A stretch of 64,000 nucleotides of DNA from Pseudomonas linyingensis (GTDB lineage: Bacteria; Pseudomonadota; Gammaproteobacteria; Pseudomonadales; Pseudomonadaceae). The position numbers and the translations under genes were made by a program. Position 1 is the first letter of the stretch. Each line of letters starts with the position of its first letter. The DNA is taken from contig NZ_FNZE01000010.1 in the NCBI RefSeq assembly GCF_900109175.1, positions 62,001 through 126,000 of the forward strand, written 5' to 3'. Below, piece by piece: positions 53,019 to 61,026 of this stretch. The notes beneath the pieces were generated by a model. It ran no database searches, had not been told where the DNA came from, and worked only from the letters and a program-made list of their open reading frames with translations.

Positions 53019-54047
53019 ATGAAGAACCTCCTACTCTCCATGGGACTGTTGATCAGCTCCTTCAGCGCAATAGGTGCCGAAATGCCTGCCGATGCCAACA
53101 ACTTCTACCAGAGCCAGCAACTGACCGTGCAGAAGGTCAGCTTCAATAACCAGTACCGCATGCAAGTCGCCGGCAACCTCTACCTGCCCAAGGACATGGA
53201 CCCGCAGGTGCGCTACCCGGCGATCATCGTCGGCCACCCCATGGGCGCGGTGAAGGAGCAGAGCGCCAACCTCTATGCGCAGAAGATGGCCGAGCAGGGC
53301 TTCGTCACCCTGTCGCTGGACCTGTCGTTCTGGGGAGAAAGCGAAGGCGAGCCGCGCAACGCCGTGTCTCCGGACATCTACGCCGAAGACTTCAGTGCCG
53401 CCGTGGACTTCCTCGGCACCCGCGCCTTCGTCGACCGCGAGCGCATCGGCGTGCTCGGCGTCTGCGGCAGCGGCAGCTTCGCCATCAGCGCCGCCAAGAT
53501 CGACCCGCGCCTGAAGGCCATCGCCACCGTCAGCATGTACGACATGGGCGGCGCCAACCGCAACGCGCTGAACCACTCGCTGAGCCTGGAGCAGCGCAAG
53601 GCGATCATCGCCGAAGCGGCCGAGCAGCGTTACGTCGAGTTCGCCGGCGGCGAAACCCGCTACACCAGCGGCACGGTGCATCAGCTGGACGCGGACACCC
53701 ACCCGATCCAGCGCGAATTCTTCGAGTTCTACCGCACCCCGCGCGGCGAGTTCACCCCGACCGGCGCCTCGCCGCAGCTGACCACCCACCCGACCCTGAC
53801 CAGCAACGTGAAGTTCATGAACTTCTACCCGTTCAACGACATCGACACCATCGCGCCGCGGCCGATGCTGTTCATCGCCGGCGAGAACGCCCACTCCCGC
53901 GAGTTCAGCGACGAGGCCTACCGCCTCGCTGGCGAACCCAAGGAGCTGGTGCTGGTGCCGGGGGCCGGCCACGTGGATCTGTACGACCGTACCGGGCTGA
54001 TTCCCTTCGAGCGCCTGACCAGTTTCTTCCGCAGCAACCTGAAGTAA
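53019..54047 (+). CDS. exported alpha/beta hydrolase (YcjY/dienelactone hydrolase-like)
   Basis: A 342-residue hydrolase with a short Sec signal peptide (cleavage after IGA near residue 20). The fold follows the dienelactone hydrolase/YcjY group: PAIIVGHPMGAVKEQSANLYAQKMAEQGF, nucleophile region GVCGSGSFA (Cys-Gly-Ser elbow), acid near MLFIAGENAHS and His in GAGHVDLYD. AGGAAG precedes the ATG. It would act on an ester or lactone in the periplasm. The MFS exporter gene follows. Confidence 0.88.
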   Translation: MKNLLLSMGLLISSFSAIGAEMPADANNFYQSQQLTVQKVSFNNQYRMQVAGNLYLPKDMDPQVRYPAIIVGHPMGAVKEQSANLYAQKMAEQGFVTLSLDLSFWGESEGEPRNAVSPDIYAEDFSAAVDFLGTRAFVDRERIGVLGVCGSGSFAISAAKIDPRLKAIATVSMYDMGGANRNALNHSLSLEQRKAIIAEAAEQRYVEFAGGETRYTSGTVHQLDADTHPIQREFFEFYRTPRGEFTPTGASPQLTTHPTLTSNVKFMNFYPFNDIDTIAPRPMLFIAGENAHSREFSDEAYRLAGEPKELVLVPGAGHVDLYDRTGLIPFERLTSFFRSNLK

Positions 54048-54212
54048 GCCGATAACCAGTGCCCCGCGGCGTGCGGGGCATGCGTTGGCAAGCGGCCGTG
54101 CAAAAGCCCGGCCTCCCTCACGCCGCCGCACCTACTTCCGCGCCACCGCGCCACCGCGTTGCACCACTCCCTTGGGAGGCGGTGCCGGGTGGCGCATTGC
54201 CCGAGAACACTG

Positions 54213-55406
54213 ATGACGACCTCAACGCTCCAACCTGAATCTGCCCAGCGGCGGATGCGCGGCGCCGTGGACTCCATGGCGCTGTGCGTGGCGATGCTGA
54301 TCGCCTCCGAGTTCATGCCGGTCAGCCTGCTGACCCCGATTGCCGCCGACCTGCAGGCCACCCAAGGTCAGGTCGGCCAGGCCATCTCGGTGTCCGGCCT
54401 GTTCGCGGTGCTGTCCAGCCTGTTCATCGCGCCGCTCGCCGGGCGCTTCGACACCCGCCACGTGCTGCTGAGCATGACCCTGCTGATGCTGCTGTCGTTG
54501 GTGATGATCGCCTTGGCGCCCAGCTTCGCCCTGCTGATGGCGGCCCGCGCCCTGCTGGGCCTGTCGATCGGCGGCTTCTGGTCGCTCTCCACGGCGACCA
54601 TCATCCGCCTGGTGCCCGCCGACCGTGTGGCGCAGGCGCTTGGCTCCATCTACATGGGCAATGCCATCGCCACCGCGTTCGCCGCGCCGCTGGGTGCCTA
54701 CCTGGGCGGGATCTTCGGCTGGCGGGTGGTGTTCGCCGCTCTGGTGCCGCTGGTACTCATCAATCTGCTGTGGCAGGTCAAGGCGCTTCCCGCCATGCCG
54801 CCGCGCGCGAGCATTCCGGTCAGCCGCCTGTTCGGCCTGCTCAAGCGCCGCCACGTCGCCCTCGGCATGCTCTCGACCATGCTCACCTTCGCCGGCGCAT
54901 TCGGTGCCTTCACCTACTTCCGTCCCTTCCTGGAGGCGGAAACCGGCGTGAACCCGAGCCAGCTGTCGCTGTTGCTGCTCGGCCTGGGCGTGGCCAGCTT
55001 CGCCGGCACCCACTTCGCCAGCCGCATGCTGCACCGGGACCGCCTCTACCCGCTGCTGCGCTACCTCCCATTGGGCCTGGCCGGCGTCACTCTGGCCATG
55101 ATGGCCTCGGGGCATCTGTTCTGGGCGGTGGCAGCCGTGATGGTCGGCTGGGGCGCCCTGAACGCGGCCATTCCCGTGTGCTGGTCAACCTGGCTGGCCA
55201 GGGAGCTCGGCGACGAGCCGGAAAGCGGCGGTGGACTGCTGGTCGCCTCCATCCAGCTGGCGATCATGCTCGGCGGCGCCCTGGGCGGCCAACTGCTCGA
55301 CCATGCCAGCACTTCGGCTCCACTGGTGGGTGGGGCGGTGTTGCTGGGTTTGTCTGCGCTGATTACTGGTGATGGCAGTCGGATTAGGCGGGAGGTGCGG
55401 GGGTGA
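54213..55406 (+). CDS. MFS transporter (AraJ/NepI-like)
   Basis: A 397-residue, 12-segment major facilitator of the drug/sugar efflux group (AraJ, NepI, YdhP). ASEFMPVSLLTPIAADL in helix 1 and GLSIGGFWSLSTATIIRLVP in helices 4-5 are typical, as is the helix-2/3 loop LAGRFDTRH. The start at 54213 gives MTTSTLQPESAQRRMRGAVD. It is the second gene downstream of the divergent AraC regulator. Exported compound unknown. Confidence 0.9.
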   Translation: MTTSTLQPESAQRRMRGAVDSMALCVAMLIASEFMPVSLLTPIAADLQATQGQVGQAISVSGLFAVLSSLFIAPLAGRFDTRHVLLSMTLLMLLSLVMIALAPSFALLMAARALLGLSIGGFWSLSTATIIRLVPADRVAQALGSIYMGNAIATAFAAPLGAYLGGIFGWRVVFAALVPLVLINLLWQVKALPAMPPRASIPVSRLFGLLKRRHVALGMLSTMLTFAGAFGAFTYFRPFLEAETGVNPSQLSLLLLGLGVASFAGTHFASRMLHRDRLYPLLRYLPLGLAGVTLAMMASGHLFWAVAAVMVGWGALNAAIPVCWSTWLARELGDEPESGGGLLVASIQLAIMLGGALGGQLLDHASTSAPLVGGAVLLGLSALITGDGSRIRREVRG

Positions 55407-55475
55407 GGGCTGGCGGGGGGGATGGTGAGGAATGGACTTGGTGGGTGATGGGCAGATGGGCTTGCTCCGATCAAG

Positions 55476-55500
55476 CCGTAGGGGGGAGCGCACCCTACGG
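55476..55500 (+). terminator. hairpin downstream of MFS gene
   Basis: CCGTAGGG pairs with CCCTACGG over 8 bp, 70 bp after the MFS stop. There is no clear T-run; it may instead be a fragment of a genomic repeat. Confidence 0.35.
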
Positions 55501-55580
55501 CCGGTCACACAAAATAAATCTGTTCCCTTTGCTGCAGCACGTCCGCATCTGTGTCCATCCTGCACGGGGTTCGAGGATGA

Positions 55581-56516
55581 TTACTCTACTGGCGTAAGTA
55601 CAGGCTGCCCCGCAAAATGAGCCACAAGGTTATCGAACGTCAAATCCAGCATTGCACGCACGGTGGTTTCCGTGGTGCTCGCCATATGAGGCGTCAATAC
55701 CACGTTGTCGAGTGCAAGCAGTGCCTCTGGAATATGTGGCTCGTTACAGAATACATCGATCCCCGCCGCCAGGATCTTGCGTTCACGCAAGGCTTGTACC
55801 AGTGCGTTCTCATCGACAATGGAGCCGCGGGCGACATTGACCAGTACACCGGACGGCCCAAGCGCAGCGAGTACTGTATCGTCAATCAATGCGTGGGTAG
55901 TGCTGCCACCGCTCGCACACACCACAAGAAAGTCGACATTGGCTGCCAGGGTCCGCGCATCACTGTGCCAGCGATAAGGAACATCGGTCTTCGGTGTTCG
56001 ACCCGTGTAAGAAACACTCATGCCGAAACCCAGGGCGCGTTCTGCCACCGCTCTGCCAATACGTCCCAGACCGACAATGCCGATACGTCCGCCGTATACG
56101 CGCGGTGTCACTGGGAACCGGCTCACTGTCCAATCCCCACGTCGGACGAACCTGTCGGCGGTCACCACCTGACGTGCGGCAGACAGCAGCAACGCCATGG
56201 CGAAGTCGGCAATGTCGTCGGTCGATAGCCCCGGGGTATGGGTTACGCATACCCCATGCTCGCGCGCTGCTTCAATGTCGATTCCGTCGTAACCGACACC
56301 AAGCACCGAAATGATCTCGAGGGCGGGCAAGCGTGCGATCAGGTCGCGCGTCACGATCGATTCGCCGCTTGCCACTATACCTCGCAGCCTGGGGGCTAGA
56401 GCCTGCAGGTGATCATCCTCGAGCTGGGCGTACTCGTGACAATCGAAATGCTCGCGCAGTTGCGCACAAAAGGCATCGGGAAATCTGGAGAGAAGCAATA
56501 TGTTCGGCTTGACCAT
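55581..56516 (-). CDS. D-2-hydroxyacid dehydrogenase (glyoxylate/hydroxypyruvate reductase type)
   Basis: A 311-residue D-isomer-specific 2-hydroxyacid dehydrogenase. NAD(P) motif GIVGLGRIGRAVAERA, with GRTPKT at the end of the next strand (Arg fits NADP), and catalytic Arg (NVARGSIVDE), Glu (DVFCNEP) and His (LTPHMAS) are present. It reduces a 2-oxoacid such as glyoxylate or hydroxypyruvate. Its G+C content is visibly lower than that of the flanking genes, which suggests separate acquisition. 56517-56680 upstream holds no gene. Confidence 0.93.
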   Translation of the reverse strand: MVKPNILLLSRFPDAFCAQLREHFDCHEYAQLEDDHLQALAPRLRGIVASGESIVTRDLIARLPALEIISVLGVGYDGIDIEAAREHGVCVTHTPGLSTDDIADFAMALLLSAARQVVTADRFVRRGDWTVSRFPVTPRVYGGRIGIVGLGRIGRAVAERALGFGMSVSYTGRTPKTDVPYRWHSDARTLAANVDFLVVCASGGSTTHALIDDTVLAALGPSGVLVNVARGSIVDENALVQALRERKILAAGIDVFCNEPHIPEALLALDNVVLTPHMASTTETTVRAMLDLTFDNLVAHFAGQPVLTPVE

Positions 56517-56680
56517 TATTGTTGCGTCCTGTCTGGGAAATATCCGAAATACTCAGGTTGCAGCGCCATTCTTGGGGCGTCGAAATCGGTTCATTTCACC
56601 ACTCCGGACTCAATTTCCCGCATCGAAGCGCATGCATATGCAATCCCCTTTGCACCGGCTGGTCGAATGCCCTCGAGCCC

Positions 56681-56714
56681 ATTAAAACAACCGGGACGCT
56701 CGCGCAGTCCCGGT
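56681..56714 (-). terminator. terminator of the tauD operon
   Basis: ACCGGGAC/GTCCCGGT 8-bp stem followed on the minus strand by TGTTTTAAT, 31 bp after the tauD stop. Confidence 0.65.
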
Positions 56715-56779
56715 CATTGTCAGTCATCAAGCAAGCCGCAGCCGCTTATTCCCCGTTCAACACCCGTCCCAGCATCCGA
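56684..56779. repeat. duplicated tauD 3' end plus terminator, right copy
   Basis: Partner of 51654-51751 in the same orientation. This copy belongs to the intact tauD gene. The two copies bracket the AraC-hydrolase-MFS-dehydrogenase block of about 4.9 kb. Confidence 0.8.
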
Positions 56780-57672
56780 TCCCCCTCGATGGTGGTGCGG
56801 TTGATCACCCGGCGCACGCCCGGCTTGGTGCCGGTGGCGCAATGCATGGCGCGCCAGTTGTCCCAGAGGACCATGTCGCCCTGGCGCCACTGGTGGAAGT
56901 AGTGGAATTCCGGCTTGCGGATATGCGCCACCAGGCGTTCGAGCAGTTCGATGGACTCGTCGTTGCACAGGCCGAAGCGCTGCGGGGTGATGACGCGGTC
57001 GAGGAACTGCTCGACCACGTTGAGCACCTTGCGGCCGCTGACCGGGTGGGTGATCACCGCCGGGTAGACGGCATCGGCGAAGTCGGGGAAGCCGATGTCC
57101 GCGGGCTTCTTCGGCAGGCCGGGGCCCGGCACGTAGCCGTCGACGTCGACGTAGCGCATGTGGCGGCGCTGCATGCTGAACGAGTAGGCCACTTCCAGCT
57201 TCTCCAGCAGGGCCTTGGTCTCGTCGTCGAGGGCGTCAAAGGCCTTGGCCAGGTCGCCGAAGCCGGTCATGCCGTCCTCCCTGGCGACTTCCACGGCGGT
57301 CAGCACGGCGCCGTGGTTGGGGCGGCCGGTGTAGTGCAGGTCGATGTGCCAATCGAGCCGGCCGACGATCTCCTCGCCGTGGTACCAAGCGGTGGAGAAC
57401 CTGTCCTTGGCGCCGTTGTTCTCCAGCACGAAGAGTTCCGGGTACTGGTCCGAGGTGGTGACCTTGAGCGGGTGCATCTCCAGCTTGCCGAACAGGCGGC
57501 TGAAACGGATCTGGCTTTCCGGGGTGATCTGCTGGTCGCGGAACAGCAGGATGGCGTGTTCGTACCACAGCGCCTTCAGCTCGGCCTGCAGCTCCTCGCT
57601 GTAGGGACCGTTGATGTCGAAGCCGGAGACTTCGACGCCGACATTGTCCAGGGGGGTGACGATGAGGCTCAT
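56746..57672 (-). CDS. TauD/TfdA-family 2-oxoglutarate dioxygenase
   Basis: A 308-residue Fe(II)/2-oxoglutarate dioxygenase. Iron ligands are His109 and Asp111 (WHIDLHYTG) and His277 (RAMHCATG); Arg287/Arg288 would bind 2-oxoglutarate. AAGGAG precedes the ATG at 57672; the long upstream extension of the frame is not coding. Family members hydroxylate taurine, alkyl sulfates, 2,4-D or other acids. The class II aldolase gene lies 20 bp upstream in the same operon. Substrate unknown. Confidence 0.92.
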   Translation of the reverse strand: MSLIVTPLDNVGVEVSGFDINGPYSEELQAELKALWYEHAILLFRDQQITPESQIRFSRLFGKLEMHPLKVTTSDQYPELFVLENNGAKDRFSTAWYHGEEIVGRLDWHIDLHYTGRPNHGAVLTAVEVAREDGMTGFGDLAKAFDALDDETKALLEKLEVAYSFSMQRRHMRYVDVDGYVPGPGLPKKPADIGFPDFADAVYPAVITHPVSGRKVLNVVEQFLDRVITPQRFGLCNDESIELLERLVAHIRKPEFHYFHQWRQGDMVLWDNWRAMHCATGTKPGVRRVINRTTIEGDRMLGRVLNGE

Positions 57673-57692
57673 GGTTGCTCTCCTTATTGTTG

Positions 57693-58463
57693 TTATTCGA
57701 GGACGGACGGATCGTTGCGCAGCTCGCGGCGGGCCATGGCTTCCCAGAGGAAGGGGAAGCCGTTGGCGTCGGCGATCGCCAGGCGTTCGACCACCTCGTC
57801 GGGCAGCGGGCGACCGCCGCCGGCCAGCTTGACCTCGTAGGCGCGGCGGCAGCGCCATTCCAGGGTGACGACGCGCAGGTGGGCCTGGCGCAGGTCGCGG
57901 GCGACTACCAGCGAACCGTGGTTGGCCAGCAGCGCCCACTTGGCGTCGCCCAGGGCTTCGGCGGCGGACAGACTGGTCTGCTGCTTCTCGAAGGTGCCGG
58001 TGTAGTCGTCGTACAGCGGCAGCTCGACGCCGCAGTAGGCGCCGGACTGGTCGTAGACCGGCGGCACCTGCTGCAGGTCGGCCCAGATGCCGCTCCACCG
58101 GGCGTGGTTGTGGATCACCACGTTGGCGTCGGGGCGCAGCTCGTGCAGCTGCAGGTGCAGGCCGAGCGCCGGGGTGACGTTCCAGTCGCTGTCGAGGACC
58201 TTGCCGTGGCGGTCGAGGGTGACGATGTCGCTGGCGCGCAGCTCGTCCCAGGCCAGCTCCCAGGGGTTGGTGAGTATCGTGCCGTCGCTCTGGCGCACGG
58301 TGATGTGCCCGGCGATGTGGTCGTCCCAGCCCTCGCGTCTGAGCATCCGGCACATCAGCGCGACCTGCGCCTTGGCGCTCAGCTCGGGCAGCAGCGGACG
58401 CGCGCCGGGGTTGGGGGCGAACTTCTCCAGCAGTTGGGTGTTGATGCCTTCGGTTCTCAGCAT
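57693..58463 (-). CDS. class II aldolase/adducin-family protein
   Basis: A 256-residue class II aldolase-fold protein. Zinc ligands appear as the paired histidines in HNHARWSG and the late one in LANHGSLVV; the acid in HIAGHITVRQSDG precedes them. It cleaves or epimerises a carbonyl compound, often a sugar phosphate, but the N-terminal 40 residues are longer than in fuculose aldolases and match the adducin-like group found in catabolic clusters. First gene of the two-gene operon with the dioxygenase. Confidence 0.9.
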   Translation of the reverse strand: MLRTEGINTQLLEKFAPNPGARPLLPELSAKAQVALMCRMLRREGWDDHIAGHITVRQSDGTILTNPWELAWDELRASDIVTLDRHGKVLDSDWNVTPALGLHLQLHELRPDANVVIHNHARWSGIWADLQQVPPVYDQSGAYCGVELPLYDDYTGTFEKQQTSLSAAEALGDAKWALLANHGSLVVARDLRQAHLRVVTLEWRCRRAYEVKLAGGGRPLPDEVVERLAIADANGFPFLWEAMARRELRNDPSVLE

Positions 58464-58634
58464 GGCGATGCTCCGGTGTTGGTTTGGCGGGTCTTGTTGT
58501 TGGTTCGATGCTAGGGCTGAAAGCCGGCGTGGGCATTGCCGATGTGGTCAGATCGCTGGCCGATCAGGACATGTTGCCGGGGCGTGGCGGGCACGGTCAG
58601 TCGCCGCGCCGGGGTGCAGGGCAAGCGCAATCCG

Positions 58635-58694
58635 CTGTAGGGGCGAATTCATTCGCCTTGCCGGGGTATTTCGGCGAATGAATTCGCCCCTACA
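58635..58694. repeat. palindromic intergenic repeat, copy 6
   Basis: Complete arms; loop TTGCCGGGGTATTTC resembles that of copy 1. It lies just after the end of the AraC gene. Confidence 0.92.
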
Positions 58695-58727
58695 AAGAGG
58701 TGGGCTGCGGCTGCGACAGGGAGGGAT

Positions 58728-59744
58728 TCAGCCGAACAGCCGCTCGCGGAAGGCGCTGGGCGACAGCCCGGTCCACTTCTTGAAGGCGCGGAAGAAGCCT
58801 GAATTGTCGGCGTAGCCGAGCTGCTGGGCGATGCGGGTGATGCTCTGGGTGGGGTCGCTGAGCGCCCGGCGGGCGTGGATCTCGCGCACCTGGTCGACCA
58901 GTTGCTGGTACTGCCAGCCCTGGGCGAGCAGCTTGCGGCTGAGGGTGCGCGGGCTGCAGTGCAGGGCCTCGGCGGCGGCGGCCAGGTCCGGCGGCTCGGC
59001 AATCTGTTCGACGATCATCTGCGAAAGCCGCCAGGCCACGTCGCCCCGGCTGAGCTCGATGCTGCGCCGCTCGCACAGGCTGGCGTACAGCGCGGCGCTC
59101 TGCGGGCTGGCGTGGGGCAACGGCTGGTCGAGCACGGCGGCGTCGAAGAACAGCTGGGTGGCCGGCGCGTCGAACTGGATCGGGCAGCCGAACACCGCGT
59201 GGTACTGCTCGGCATGCGCCGGTTCGGGGAAGTCGCAGCGCAGGCGGGTGACTGGCAGCGGCCGCCCCAGCACCCAGCGGCAGCTGGCGACGATGCTGCC
59301 CAGCACGTCCTCCACGGCCAGCAGGCGCAGCGGGCCGAGGTCGTCCTTGGCGTGGACCTGGTAGCAGCCCTGGCCTTCGATCTCGCTGAACGCGGTGACG
59401 ATCGAGCGCCCGGAGAAGCGCCCCGGGTAGTTCTGGTAGCGCAGGCCGGTCTGGCTCGCCTCGCGCAGGGTGCTGCAGCTCATCATCAGGTAGCCGAGCT
59501 GGTCGAGGGTGGCCAGCGAGCGCTGGATGCCCAGTTGCAGGCCGAGGCCGGCGTTGCCGCTCTGCTGCAGCGCATCGAGCAGCAGCTCGCGGTGCTGCCC
59601 GGCGCTGACCACGGCATCGGCGTCCAGCAGGCGCGCGGGGTCCAGCCGGTGCCGGCGGGCCAGTTGCGCGCTGTCGATGCCCTGGCTGTGCAGGAAGTCG
59701 AGCAGCCAGACGATGTAGCGGGAATCGGTGTTGATAGTGTGCAT
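58728..59744 (-). CDS. AraC-family regulator
   Basis: A 338-residue AraC-type regulator with an N-terminal PF12625-like ligand domain and a C-terminal helix-turn-helix pair (LAAAAEALHCSPRTLSRKLLAQGW; ITRIAQQLGYADNSGFFRAFKKW). The frame can be extended to 59774, but those ten codons come from a palindromic repeat (MNSPLQ...). MHTINTDSRYIVWLLDFLHSQG at 59744 is the true start. It lies between two repeats and next to the acyl-CoA dehydrogenase pair, which it probably controls. Confidence 0.92.
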   Translation of the reverse strand: MHTINTDSRYIVWLLDFLHSQGIDSAQLARRHRLDPARLLDADAVVSAGQHRELLLDALQQSGNAGLGLQLGIQRSLATLDQLGYLMMSCSTLREASQTGLRYQNYPGRFSGRSIVTAFSEIEGQGCYQVHAKDDLGPLRLLAVEDVLGSIVASCRWVLGRPLPVTRLRCDFPEPAHAEQYHAVFGCPIQFDAPATQLFFDAAVLDQPLPHASPQSAALYASLCERRSIELSRGDVAWRLSQMIVEQIAEPPDLAAAAEALHCSPRTLSRKLLAQGWQYQQLVDQVREIHARRALSDPTQSITRIAQQLGYADNSGFFRAFKKWTGLSPSAFRERLFG

Positions 59745-59756
59745 CCTGGTGGCGAT

Positions 59757-59815
59757 CTGTAGGGGCGAATTCATTCGCCTGGCGGCGTGTTTTGGCGAAT
59801 GAATTCGCCCCTACA
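59757..59815. repeat. palindromic intergenic repeat, copy 7
   Basis: Complete arms with loop TGGCGGCGTGTTTT. It overlaps the leader of the AraC gene and creates a false upstream ATG. Confidence 0.92.
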
Positions 59816-59847
59816 AGGCTCGGAAGTGCCCCGGTCGCCCGTCACGC

Positions 59848-61026
59848 TCACCGTGGCTCGCGCGGCATCCCCAGCGCCCGTTCGGCGATGATGTTGCGCT
59901 GGATCTCGTTGCTGCCGCCGTAGATGGTGTCCGAGCGGGTGAACAGGAACAGCGACTGCAGGCGCGACAGCTCGTAGGGCTCGCCGTCGAGGATTTCCGC
60001 CTGCGGGCCGAGCACGTCCATGGCCAGCTTGCCCAGCTCGACGTGCCAGGTGGACCAGGCCAGCTTGTAGCTCATCGCCTCGGGGCGCAGGCTGCCGTTC
60101 TGCGGGCCGGAGAGCATGCGCAGCGAGTTGTAGCGCAAGGTGCGCAGGCCGGCCCAGGCGCGGGCCAGACGCTGGCGCAGCATGGGGTCGGCGGCGGCGC
60201 CGTTGGCCTTGGCAATGCGCACGATCTCGTCCAGCTCGTTCTGGAACAGCATCTGCTGGCCGAGGGTGGAGACGCCGCGCTCGAAGCCGAGCAGGGCCAT
60301 GGCGATCTTCCAGCCCTCGCCGGGTGCGCCGACGATGTTGTCCGCGGCGGTTTCGGCGTCGTCGAAGAACACCTCGTTGAACTCGCTGGTGCCGGTGATC
60401 TGCTTGATCGGTTGCACGCGGATGTTCGCCTGGTGCATCGGCACCAGGAAGAAGGACAGACCCTTGTGACCGACGCTGCCCGGCTCGGTGCGGGCGATCA
60501 CGAAGCACCAGTCCGACTCGTGGGCCAGCGAGGTCCACACCTTCTGGCCGTTGATCAGCCAGCGATCACCCTCCAGGCGGGCACGGGTCTTCACCCCGGC
60601 CAGGTCGGAGCCGGCGCCCGGCTCGGAGTAGCCCTGGCACCAGAACTCGCGGCCTTCGAGGATGCCAGGCAGGAAGCGGCGCTTCTGCTCGTCAGTGCCG
60701 AAGGCGGCGATGGTCGGCCCGGCCAGCCCCTCGCCGATGTGGCCCATGCGTCCCGGGCCGCCGGCGCGGGCGTATTCCTCGTGGAAGATCACCTGCTGGC
60801 TGATCGACAGGCCGCGCCCGCCGCACTCGCGCGACCAGCCGAGGCCGATCCAGCCACCCCTGGCCATCTCGCGCTCCCACGCCTTGCGCTCCTCGGGGAA
60901 CATGTGTTCGTCGCCGGGGCCGCCGCGAAAGCGCAGCTGCTCGAACTCGCCTTGCAGGTGCTGTTCGAGCCAGTGGGCGACTTCCTGGCGGAAGGCTTCG
61001 TCCTCGGTGCCGAATCCGATTTTCAT
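59848..61026 (-). CDS. acyl-CoA dehydrogenase
   Basis: A 392-residue acyl-CoA dehydrogenase starting MKIGFGTEDEAFRQEVAHWL. FAD/substrate motifs CQGYSEPGAGSDLAG and NGQKVWTS, and the C-terminus TIYGGSNEIQRNIIAERALGMP, are well conserved. It overlaps the start-side gene by 4 bp (ATGA) and forms a heteromeric-type pair with it. By analogy with steroid degraders the pair would desaturate a steroid-derived acyl-CoA. A decayed copy of this C-terminus occurs at 42580-42765. Confidence 0.92.
   Translation of the reverse strand: MKIGFGTEDEAFRQEVAHWLEQHLQGEFEQLRFRGGPGDEHMFPEERKAWEREMARGGWIGLGWSRECGGRGLSISQQVIFHEEYARAGGPGRMGHIGEGLAGPTIAAFGTDEQKRRFLPGILEGREFWCQGYSEPGAGSDLAGVKTRARLEGDRWLINGQKVWTSLAHESDWCFVIARTEPGSVGHKGLSFFLVPMHQANIRVQPIKQITGTSEFNEVFFDDAETAADNIVGAPGEGWKIAMALLGFERGVSTLGQQMLFQNELDEIVRIAKANGAAADPMLRQRLARAWAGLRTLRYNSLRMLSGPQNGSLRPEAMSYKLAWSTWHVELGKLAMDVLGPQAEILDGEPYELSRLQSLFLFTRSDTIYGGSNEIQRNIIAERALGMPREPR

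Noticed and set aside
59745-59774. Upstream ATG for the AraC gene giving MNSPLQ
   Set aside because: The ATG is created by the palindromic repeat; the family start is at 59744.
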